Assembly: GCA_900770145.1 (NCBI GenBank)
Contig: CAAGJL010000050.1
Span: 1 to 13,146 of the forward strand
Length of the DNA stretch: 13,146 bases
From: Clostridia bacterium
GTDB taxonomy: Bacteria > Bacillota > Clostridia > Oscillospirales > CAG-272
Direction: 5' to 3'
The translations under genes and the position numbers were made by a program. Position 1 is the first letter of the stretch, and each line of letters opens with the position of its first letter. Positions 1 through 5,076 of the stretch are shown piece by piece. The notes beneath the pieces are model-generated. The model had not been told where the DNA came from and ran no database searches. It saw nothing but the letters and a program-made list of their open reading frames with translations.

Positions 1-24
1 CCCTACACGACGCTCTTCCGATCT
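1..24 (+). other. Illumina adapter remnant (not genomic)
   Basis: These bases match the 3' part of the standard Illumina read-1 adapter, ending in GCTCTTCCGATCT. This is established knowledge of library chemistry, matched by eye over the whole stretch. Genomic sequence starts at about 25. The adapter supplies an in-frame stop to the leftmost gene, so that stop is artefactual. Any end-to-end use of the contig should trim this segment. Confidence 0.97.
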
Positions 25-185
25 AGGTTGTACTGATCCAGATCATCTTTCAAACGCCCGTATTCATCCAGCGTTGGGTCGTAAGTGGATCCGCCATCAT
101 CGTTGTTGCCATTACATGCAACCACAACAAACAGACACGTTACGCACGCAAGGATGAGTGCAATGATTCTTGCGAATGTCTTCAT
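25..185 (-). CDS. Lipoprotein, N-terminal fragment (truncated by contig edge)
   Basis: Only the first 53 or so residues are present. The start is ATG at 185. It begins MKTFARIIALILACVTCLFV, a Lys/Arg n-region and a long hydrophobic core, followed by a lipobox-like VVAC at residues 21-24. Cys24 would be the lipidated residue, placing the protein on the outer face of the membrane. The mature part begins with a Asn/Asp/Gly/Ser linker (NGNNDDGGS), typical of Gram-positive lipoproteins, then a charged stretch. The apparent C-terminus RKSVV and its stop come from adapter, so the gene continues beyond the contig. Family cannot be told. A promoter at 266-294 points at it. The best SD (GGAGG, 218-222) is 32 nt from the ATG with a GC hairpin between them, which is unusual. 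Confidence 0.75.
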
Positions 186-196
186 CTTGTGTCGCC

Positions 197-212
197 CCCG
201 CGTACCCGCGGG
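197..212 (-). promoter_or_regulatory. Hairpin between Shine-Dalgarno and start codon
   Basis: A perfect 6-bp stem (CCCGCG / CGCGGG, 4-nt loop) sits between GGAGG at 218-222 and the lipoprotein ATG at 183-185. Folding it would shorten the apparent 32-nt gap to about 16 nt. A G-run at 195-199 could be a weak closer SD. A role in translation is inference. Confidence 0.35.
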
Positions 213-265
213 AACTGCCTCCTTTTTTCGGGTTTTTGGGTATAACTACCCTTTCGGTCAGGTAT

Positions 266-294
266 ATTGTAACAAAAGTCAACGCTTTTGTCAA
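266..294 (-). promoter_or_regulatory. Sigma-A promoter for the truncated lipoprotein
   Basis: On the minus strand, a perfect -35 TTGACA (289-294) is followed after 17 nt by -10 TACAAT (266-271), one mismatch from consensus. Transcription would start near 259, giving a leader of about 75 nt ahead of the ATG at 185. Confidence 0.8.
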
Positions 295-397
295 TCGGTT
301 TTCTTGAATATTCCACGAAATCACCAAAACTTTTTTTGATTTTCTTGGCATTCTGCCGATATATGAACTTCAGATTTCCAAAAAATCGGCAAATGTT

Positions 398-419
398 AAA
401 AAAAGCGCAACACTTGCGC
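398..419 (-). terminator. Leftward intrinsic terminator-like hairpin
   Basis: Reading the minus strand, GCGCAA-GTG-TTGCGC (405-419) is a perfect 6-bp stem followed directly by seven T (398-404), the form of a Rho-independent terminator. No gene on the minus strand lies upstream of it, because both neighbours diverge. It may insulate against leftward transcription from the AT-rich promoter region, or end a small unannotated RNA. Confidence 0.5.
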
Positions 420-442
420 ACCCCTTTTCCGCGTTTGTATAC

Positions 443-471
443 TTGTCAGCGCGGCGGGAATATGTTATACT
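443..471 (+). promoter_or_regulatory. Sigma-A promoter for the flavin reductase-like gene and proA
   Basis: -35 TTGTCA (443-448), a 17-nt spacer, and -10 TATACT (466-471), each one mismatch from consensus. The predicted start near 478 leaves a leader of about 28 nt ending in the AAAGGAG site at 493-499. With the promoter at 266-294 it accounts for the 320-bp divergent intergenic region. Confidence 0.75.
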
Positions 472-505
472 ATGCTAAAAGCGCAAATCAGGAAAGGAGT
501 ATCTT

Positions 506-1009
506 ATGAAATCCTTGCAGCCGGATGAATTTGACGGCGTATTCCGCCGGATCGGAAAAGAGTGGATGTTGCTGACGGTGGAAAAGCCGGACGGCACCGC
601 CAACCCGATGACCGCCTCCTGGGGAGGTCTCGGTTGGCTTTGGAACAAGCCGGTGGCGTTTCTGTTTATCCGCCCCCAACGCTACACCTTTGAGCTTGCG
701 GAGCGCGCAGAACGGCTGAGCGTCTCCTTTTTGGAAGAAAAATACCGCGGGGCTCTGCGCCTGTGCGGCACCCTTTCGGGCAGAGAGACCGACAAATTTG
801 CCGCCGCGGGGCTGACCGTGGCAACGGTAGGGGGCGTGCCCTGCCCTGCCGAGGCGCACACAGTACTGATATGCCGCAAACTGTTTGCCGAAGACCTGGA
901 AAAATCCGCATTTCTGGATACCGAACTTCTGAAAAACTACCCGACGGACGATTTTCACCGGATGTATATCTGCGAGATTGAATCTATTTATCAAAAGGAA
1001 GAATTATGA
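506..1009 (+). CDS. Flavin reductase-like (FMN-binding split barrel) protein
   Basis: A 167-residue protein, the usual size for small flavoredoxin/flavin reductase-family proteins of anaerobic Firmicutes. The N-terminal half carries the family pattern NPMTASWGGLGWLWNKP followed by FLFIRPQRYTFEL and LSVSFL, the strands that form the FMN pocket of the split barrel. No membrane segment or signal is seen, so it is likely cytoplasmic. It probably binds FMN and passes electrons to an unknown partner, or reduces flavin with NAD(P)H. Start: ATG at 506, with AAAGGAG (493-499) six bases upstream. It overlaps the next gene, proA, in an ATGA junction, so the two are probably translationally coupled. A link between this flavoprotein and proline synthesis is not known to me. 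Family assignment is fairly secure, substrate is not. Confidence 0.8.
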   Translation: MKSLQPDEFDGVFRRIGKEWMLLTVEKPDGTANPMTASWGGLGWLWNKPVAFLFIRPQRYTFELAERAERLSVSFLEEKYRGALRLCGTLSGRETDKFAAAGLTVATVGGVPCPAEAHTVLICRKLFAEDLEKSAFLDTELLKNYPTDDFHRMYICEIESIYQKEEL

Positions 1010-2256
1010 ACGTAACCGAAGAAGTGAAAACACTCTGTGAAAAAGCGCGCCTTGCCGTGCCCGCCGTGGCGCTGGCGGGCGATGAGCGCCGCAATGCGGC
1101 GCTCATCGCGGCGGCGGAAAGTCTGGCGGGGCACACGGGAGAAATTCTTGCCGCCAACGAAAAAGATCTTGCCGCCGCCAGGGAAAACGGCGTACCCGCC
1201 GTGATGTTGGACAGGCTCCGGCTGGACGAGGCGCGTGTGCGCGCCATGGCGGACGCCCTGCGGGCGCTGACCGCGCTCCCCGACCCCACGGCGCGCACCG
1301 AAACCTGGGAGCGCCCCTCGGGGCTGACAATCACCCGTGCCCACGTGCCGTTAGGGGTGGTAGCCATCATTTACGAGGCGCGCCCGAACGTGACCGCCGA
1401 CGCGGCGGGGCTGTGCCTGAAATCCGGTAATGTGGCGGTGCTGCGCGGGGGCAAAGAAGCCATCCACAGCAACAAAGCCATTGTTGCCGCCATCCGCGGG
1501 GCGATTGTGCCTCTGGGGTTCCCGGCAGAGAGCGTGTCGCTGGTAGAGTCCACCGAGCGCGAGAGCGCGGTTGCGCTGATGCACGCGCGGGGGCTGGTGG
1601 ACGTGCTGATTCCGCGCGGGGGCAAAGGGCTGATCCGTTCCTGCGTGGAAAACGCGACGGTGCCGGTGATTGAAACGGGGGCGGGCAACTGTCACGTGTA
1701 CGTGGACGCGGCGGCGGATCTTGACAGGGCGCTTGCCGTCACGATCAACGCCAAATGCCAGCGCCCGTCGGTCTGCAACGCCGCCGAAACGCTGTTGGTA
1801 CACCGGGAGATTGCCGGGGCGTTTTTGCCGGAGCTTTACCGGGAGACGAGAAAATACAACCTGATTTTCCGCGGCGACGCGCGCACGTGCGAGATTCTGC
1901 CGGAGGCAGAGCAAGCCGACGAGGAGGACTACGCCACGGAATATAACGATTACATTCTGGCGGTGCGCGTGGTAGACGATGTGGAGGAAGCGGTGGAACA
2001 TATCAACCGGTACGGTACGAAGCACAGCGAGTGCATTCTCACCGAGAACGCCGCGGCGGCAGAATACTTTTTCAGCCACGTGGACGCGGCGGTGGTTTAT
2101 CAGAACGCCTCTACCAGGTTTACCGACGGTGGGGAGTTTGGTTTCGGCGCGGAAATCGGCATTTCCACGCAGAAACTGCACGCAAGGGGACCTATGGGTC
2201 TGGAAGCCCTGACCACCGTGCAATACCGCGTGCGTGGCAACGGCACCGTGCGGTAA
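1006..2256 (+). CDS. proA: Gamma-glutamyl phosphate reductase (glutamate-5-semialdehyde dehydrogenase)
   Basis: A 416-residue, full-length ProA. It reduces gamma-glutamyl phosphate with NADPH to glutamate-5-semialdehyde, the second step of proline synthesis, in the cytoplasm. Recognisable family blocks are PLGVVAIIYEARPNVT (115-130), the LRGGKEA loop (146-152), PRGGKGLI (203-210), ETGAGNCHVYVD (223-234) and QRPSVCNAAETLLVH, in which Cys257 is the expected catalytic thiol. The preceding residue Cys251 stands where Thr is more common. C-terminal FGFGAEIGISTQKLHARGPMG is also characteristic. The ATG at 1006 overlaps the stop of the flavin reductase-like gene. proB, the usual partner, is not in the window. 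Codons 25-35 lie on a perfect 31-bp DNA palindrome. Transcription probably ends at the hairpin at 2360-2391. Confidence 0.97.
   Translation: MNVTEEVKTLCEKARLAVPAVALAGDERRNAALIAAAESLAGHTGEILAANEKDLAAARENGVPAVMLDRLRLDEARVRAMADALRALTALPDPTARTETWERPSGLTITRAHVPLGVVAIIYEARPNVTADAAGLCLKSGNVAVLRGGKEAIHSNKAIVAAIRGAIVPLGFPAESVSLVESTERESAVALMHARGLVDVLIPRGGKGLIRSCVENATVPVIETGAGNCHVYVDAAADLDRALAVTINAKCQRPSVCNAAETLLVHREIAGAFLPELYRETRKYNLIFRGDARTCEILPEAEQADEEDYATEYNDYILAVRVVDDVEEAVEHINRYGTKHSECILTENAAAAEYFFSHVDAAVVYQNASTRFTDGGEFGFGAEIGISTQKLHARGPMGLEALTTVQYRVRGNGTVR
1079..1109. repeat. 31-bp perfect palindrome inside proA
   Basis: Two 15-bp arms (1079-1093 and 1095-1109) are exact reverse complements around a single central A at 1094. 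Key sequence: left arm GCGATGAGCGCCGCA. It encodes part of GDERRNAALIA near the ProA N-terminus. In mRNA it would form a very GC-rich hairpin about 75 nt into the gene. Function unknown; it may be chance in a GC-rich gene. Confidence 0.85.
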
Positions 2257-2391
2257 CCGGCGGCACCGCCTGCGGCGGGGCTGATCAGTCGGTACAGTGC
2301 TTTGGTCGCACTCGCCCGACATTCCGGCGTGAGTTGCCGAAAAGTTTTTGCGGAAGTTTAAGAGGGGGCTTTTTTCAAAAAGCCCCCTTTT
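2257..2391 (-). repeat. REP/terminator repeat, copy A
   Basis: Directly after the proA stop. Read on the minus strand it holds a GC-rich hairpin core followed by a block like one unit of the 79-bp tandem repeat at 12983-13146: cgccggaatgtcgggcgag and a GCCGCAGGCGG block are shared, I estimate about three quarters identical over 70 bp. Next to it lies the shared segment with TTTTCGGCAA-type sequence and the GAGGGGGC...GCCCCC hairpin at 2360-2391. It is inverted relative to copies B (2787-2874) and C (from 12908). No protein-coding potential. Confidence 0.75.
2360..2391 (+). terminator. Intrinsic terminator after proA (within repeat copy A)
   Basis: GGGGGCTTTTT and AAAAAGCCCCC form an 11-bp stem with a 2-base loop (realistically 4-6 nt when frayed), followed by TTTTCCTTTT. 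It is about 105 bp after the proA stop. The A:T part of the stem makes it potentially bidirectional. The same hairpin recurs at 2800-2831 and 12921-12952. Confidence 0.7.
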
Positions 2392-2415
2392 CCTTTTGGC
2401 GTTTCTGTTTGCACG

Positions 2416-2448
2416 ACAAGGGGCGTTGCCCCTTGTCCGTTTTTCTTT
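2416..2448 (+). terminator. Second terminator-like hairpin after proA
   Basis: ACAAGGGGC-GTT-GCCCCTTGT (2416-2436) is a perfect 9-bp stem followed by CCG and TTTTTCTTT. It could act as a backup terminator. The T-run is itself one arm of the next inverted repeat (2437-2474). Confidence 0.45.
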
Positions 2449-2474
2449 GCGCCTGCGCTCTCAAAGAAAAACGG
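2437..2474. repeat. 12-bp inverted repeat
   Basis: CCGTTTTTCTTT (2437-2448) is exactly complementary to AAAGAAAAACGG (2463-2474), with a 14-nt loop between. It has no gene in it and belongs to the repeat-rich stretch after proA. Confidence 0.7.
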
Positions 2475-2502
2475 CTAAGGAATTTGACAAGACAAAGGAA
2501 AG

Positions 2503-2656
2503 AGTAACTTTACGTCAAGGCGGGAGGGGAGACCCCTCCCCTACAAATATTAAAATTACGCCGAAAAGCGGGCGACCAATGGTCGCCCCTACGGTGTGTA
2601 AACACAAACTCCGTAGGGGAGGATTCTATATCCTCCCGCCCTGACATTAAGTTACT
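2503..2656. mobile_element. MITE-like 154-bp element built of three hairpin modules
   Basis: Imperfect 24-25 bp terminal inverted repeats: 2504-2527 (GTAACTTTACGTCAAGG and on) against the complement of 2632-2655 (GTAACTTAATGTCAGGG and on), 3 mismatches in 24. Inside are three strong hairpins, each adjoining a GTAGGGG or CCCCTAC motif: 2522-2540 (GGGAGGGG/CCCCTCCC), 2570-2588 (GGGCGACCA/TGGTCGCCC) and 2617-2637 (GGGAGGAT/ATCCTCCC). It encodes no protein, so if mobile it must use a transposase in trans. I recall similar GTAGGGG hairpin modules as common in intergenic DNA of gut Clostridia, but cannot verify here. No clear target duplication is seen. Confidence 0.65.
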
Positions 2657-2786
2657 TTTTTCATTCCGTCATCAGATTCCACAGTCCTTCTTTTTTGAGC
2701 AAGGTGGCACAAAAGAAAAAGAAGCAAAAAGAAAATGCCCCACCGACACCGACATTCCGGCAGCGCACTCATTCTTTCTATTGCCC

Positions 2787-2874
2787 GCCGCAGGCGCGCA
2801 AGAGGGGGCTTTTTGAAAAAAGCCCCCTCTTGACTCCCCGAAAAACTTTTCGGCAATCGACGCCGGGATGTTGG
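2787..2874 (+). repeat. REP/terminator repeat, copy B
   Basis: Shares with copy C (from 12908) the block GCCGCAGGCGCGCAAGAG, the terminator hairpin, ACTTTTCGGCAA and ACGCCGGGATGT, with a few substitutions. It is inverted relative to copy A, so A and B bracket the region 2392-2786. A 12-base CGACATTCCGGC match to copy A also occurs upstream near 2748-2759 in the A orientation. It diverges from the 79-bp unit after about 2874. Confidence 0.75.
2800..2831 (-). terminator. Terminator-like hairpin downstream of the exonuclease-thiI-GTPase genes
   Basis: AAGAGGGGGC and GCCCCCTCTT arms with an inner A:T stem, a near-perfect palindrome that can act on either strand. It lies about 70 bp after the last stop of the minus-strand run (2904). 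The run of U after the stem is short (the U are inside the stem), so termination strength is uncertain. Confidence 0.5.
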
Positions 2875-2903
2875 ACGGTGTACTGAAATATCCGGTGAAT
2901 ATT

Positions 2904-3854
2904 TTAATAAAAAGTTGCCACCTGCTGTGCAGGGGGGGAAGTCAGGGCGGTGTCCAGCGCGGTCAGCACCGGACCTTCCTGACCGTACATTTCATGCGGC
3001 TTAACGGTGATCTTTGCGGTCACAATCAGCCACTCTCCGGTCTTATACGGCACGTCCTTGCCGTACTCGCAAATCAGCCCGTTATAGGCAATGTCCGCCT
3101 CGCAGCACGTCATCACGTGCCGCCCGATTACCAGCGCCTGTTTGCCCAGTTGCCGGTCTCTTGCCACCATCCCCTTGAATTTGACGGTCTTGCCGTCATA
3201 AAAAGCAAGGTCATCCGCCAAATCCCGGTAAAACAGCGCATAATCTTCATCCGCCACGGTAATCACCGCGGCGTTTTTGTCAAACGGGAGCGGGTCTTCC
3301 GTCTCGTCAAACTCCAGCTCCGCCTCCTGTGTGTCCTCATAGGCAATCTGCGCCCGGCGGCTGATCCCGCGCACCAGTTTGTGCAGTTCCTCCCGGTTTT
3401 GCCCTTTCGCCCGGTTGAAAATCACGGTCTCGGCGTTTTGCAGTTTGTCCACCACAAGACTTCTCATATTGGCATTGTAAGAAAGAATGGTCGTGGCGTC
3501 CGCAAAAAAGATCTGCTGGAAAATGCCGAATCCCTCCGGCAGAGCGTTATAAAGCGTGGAAAGTTGCCACATCCCGTTGTACTCCACCATCACGCGGTCG
3601 ATTTTATGATGCAACGCGTAATCGGCAAGCAGTTCCTCGGTCAGGTCGCTTTCTTTTTCAATCACCATCTGATGCACGTTCTGCCCCCAGAATTTGGAGG
3701 GGTCATATTCCTCAATCCCCTCCTCGCAGACCAGCAGCAGAATCTTGCACCCGTCGTTAAACTCCCCGTCTGCCAGAAAATTCTGAATCATAGAGGTTTT
3801 GCCTGCCTCCAGAAACCCGGTAAACAGATAAACCGGAATCGGTTGCTTTGCCAT
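2904..3854 (-). CDS. COG0523/CobW-type P-loop protein fused to a YcgQ (DUF1980/TIGR03943)-like domain
   Basis: A 316-residue cytoplasmic protein. Residues 7-160 or so form a COG0523-type GTPase domain: Walker A GFLEAGKTS at 13-21, VEYNGMW at 90-96 where EPSG is usual, and FNRAKG at 146-151 in place of NKxD. The C-xCC metal motif typical of CobW proteins is absent. An acidic linker (about 172-195) leads to residues 196-303, which resemble the soluble domain of YcgQ-like proteins: GKTVKFKGMV followed by RHVMTCCEADI (Cys250, Cys251) and GLICEY. The vicinal Cys pair may bind metal. Start ATG 3854 with AAGGAGAACGT, whose SD overlaps the stop of the preceding GTPase (10-bp spacing), so the two are cotranslated and probably work together. 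Function (metal chaperone or insertase) is inference; the domain call rests on recalled motifs. Confidence 0.75.
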   Translation of the reverse strand: MAKQPIPVYLFTGFLEAGKTSMIQNFLADGEFNDGCKILLLVCEEGIEEYDPSKFWGQNVHQMVIEKESDLTEELLADYALHHKIDRVMVEYNGMWQLSTLYNALPEGFGIFQQIFFADATTILSYNANMRSLVVDKLQNAETVIFNRAKGQNREELHKLVRGISRRAQIAYEDTQEAELEFDETEDPLPFDKNAAVITVADEDYALFYRDLADDLAFYDGKTVKFKGMVARDRQLGKQALVIGRHVMTCCEADIAYNGLICEYGKDVPYKTGEWLIVTAKITVKPHEMYGQEGPVLTALDTALTSPPAQQVATFY

Positions 3855-3863
3855 ACGTTCTCC

Positions 3864-5006
3864 TTATTGCAGTTCCACGCCGAACAGCGCGGAAAGCGCG
3901 TCGATATGAAGCCCGGAGCCGATCACGCAGAGTCTGCCGGTGACGGCGGCGGAGCCGTTTCTCACATCCGGCTCACCCGGCACGTAATCAAAGTGGATAA
4001 ACTTGCCGTCCGTGCCCTCCACAATACCCTTGGCACGAAGCACCATGCCGTATTTTTCGGCATTGGTCAGTTCTGCCAGCGCCGCCGCCAGCGCCTCTTT
4101 GTCAAAGCGCTTTGCGGTCTCTGCCCCGCAGCTGACAAAGATTTCGTCCGCGTGGTGGTGATGGTGATGATGCCCCTCATGGTCATGGTCATGGTCGTGG
4201 TCGTGGCAGTGGCACTCTTCGCCGTCCTTGTGATGATGGTGATGATGTTCGTGTTCGTCTTCATCGTCATCATCATCGTCGTGATGGTGCCCGTGCTCAT
4301 CTTCATCTTCATCTTCATCGTCATCGTCGTCATCGTGATGGTGATGATGGTGCCCGCACACGGGGCAGATTTCCTCTTCTTTTGCCAGTTTTTCCAGTTC
4401 CGCCGCCAGCGTATCCTTGCGCTCCATCGCGGCAAGCAGTTGGGCGCCGGAAAGTTCGTTCCAGTCAGTGGTCACAATCACGGCGTTCGGATTATGCTCC
4501 CTCAACAATGCCACGCACTCGGTCAGTTTCTCCTCGGAAAGCCCCGCGGTATGGCTGAGCACAATGGTGCCTGCGTGCTCGATCTGATCGTTGAAAAACT
4601 CACCGAAGTTCTTCATATGCATCTTGCACTTTTTGGCGTCCACCACGGTCACGGTGCCGGAAAGCGCCAGTTTCGCCTCTTTCACGTTCTCCACCGCGCG
4701 GATCACGTCGGAAAGTTTGCCCACGCCCGACGGCTCGATGAGGATCCGGTCAGGGGCGTACTCGGTCAGCACTTTGGAGAGCGCCTTGCCGAAATCGCCG
4801 ACCAGACTGCAGCAAATGCACCCGGAATTCATCTCGTTGACGGTGATGCCCGCGTCCTGCATAAAGCCGCCGTCAATGCCGATCTCGCCGAACTCGTTTT
4901 CGATCAGTACGATCTTCTCGCCGGCGTAGGCGTCCTTGATGAGTTTTTTGATCAGCGTGGTTTTACCGGCGCCGAGAAAACCCGAAAAAATGTCGATTTT
5001 GGTCAT
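3864..5006 (-). CDS. COG0523 (CobW/ZagA-like) GTPase with a His/Asp-rich metal-binding linker
   Basis: A 380-residue protein. The GTPase domain has Walker A GFLGAGKTT (9-17), the family metal motif GCICC (Cys63, Cys65, Cys66) and EPSG (91-94). Where NKxD is expected it has SHTAG (151-155). Residues 214-285 form a linker with CPVC (214-217), CHC (265-267), 30 His and long Asp/Glu runs, then a CobW C-terminal-like domain (about 289-380). Proteins of this family deliver Zn, Co or other metals to client proteins using GTP; the linker suggests storage of Zn, Ni or Co. Start chosen as ATG 5006, with AAGGAAG eight bases upstream. A GTG at 5015 abuts that SD and is unlikely. It follows thiI by 63 bp and precedes the fused COG0523-YcgQ gene by 9 bp. 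Substrate metal and client unknown. Confidence 0.88.
   Translation of the reverse strand: MTKIDIFSGFLGAGKTTLIKKLIKDAYAGEKIVLIENEFGEIGIDGGFMQDAGITVNEMNSGCICCSLVGDFGKALSKVLTEYAPDRILIEPSGVGKLSDVIRAVENVKEAKLALSGTVTVVDAKKCKMHMKNFGEFFNDQIEHAGTIVLSHTAGLSEEKLTECVALLREHNPNAVIVTTDWNELSGAQLLAAMERKDTLAAELEKLAKEEEICPVCGHHHHHHDDDDDDEDEDEDEHGHHHDDDDDDEDEHEHHHHHHKDGEECHCHDHDHDHDHEGHHHHHHHADEIFVSCGAETAKRFDKEALAAALAELTNAEKYGMVLRAKGIVEGTDGKFIHFDYVPGEPDVRNGSAAVTGRLCVIGSGLHIDALSALFGVELQ
4152..4367 (-). repeat. Low-complexity DNA encoding the His/Asp metal linker
   Basis: Dense CAT/CAC, GAT/GAC and GAA/GAG codons produce trinucleotide-repeat-like DNA (residues 214-285 of the GTPase). Such tracts are prone to slippage, so length may vary between strains or be mis-assembled. 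Confidence 0.85.
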
Positions 5007-5032
5007 ACAAAACACTTCCTTCTTCTTTGTTG

Positions 5033-5076
5033 CCGCGCGTTTGCGCGGAAATATACCGATTCTGAAAACTCAGAAT
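5033..5076 (-). promoter_or_regulatory. Two short hairpins between thiI and the GTPase pair
   Basis: ATTCTGA/TCAGAAT (5059-5065 and 5070-5076, 4-nt loop) overlaps the thiI stop; CCGCGC/GCGCGG (5033-5038 and 5043-5048) follows. Neither has a U-tract, so they are not convincing terminators. They might be mRNA processing or stability elements. I see no good promoter and no Zur-like box here, although a TATATT occurs between them. Confidence 0.35.

Noticed and set aside
1351..2322. A 323-codon minus-strand frame opposite proA
   Set aside because: Arg/His-rich, antisense to a certain ProA, no SD, no family motif.
2031..2644. Open frames of 98 and 158 codons running from the end of proA into the repeat region
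   Set aside because: They cross the terminators and the MITE-like hairpins, lack an SD, and show no conserved pattern. The region is non-coding.
5007..5069. Zur box or own promoter for the GTPase pair
   Set aside because: The dyads are short hairpins without the AT-rich Zur-type palindrome, and no -35/-10 pair of good quality and spacing was found.
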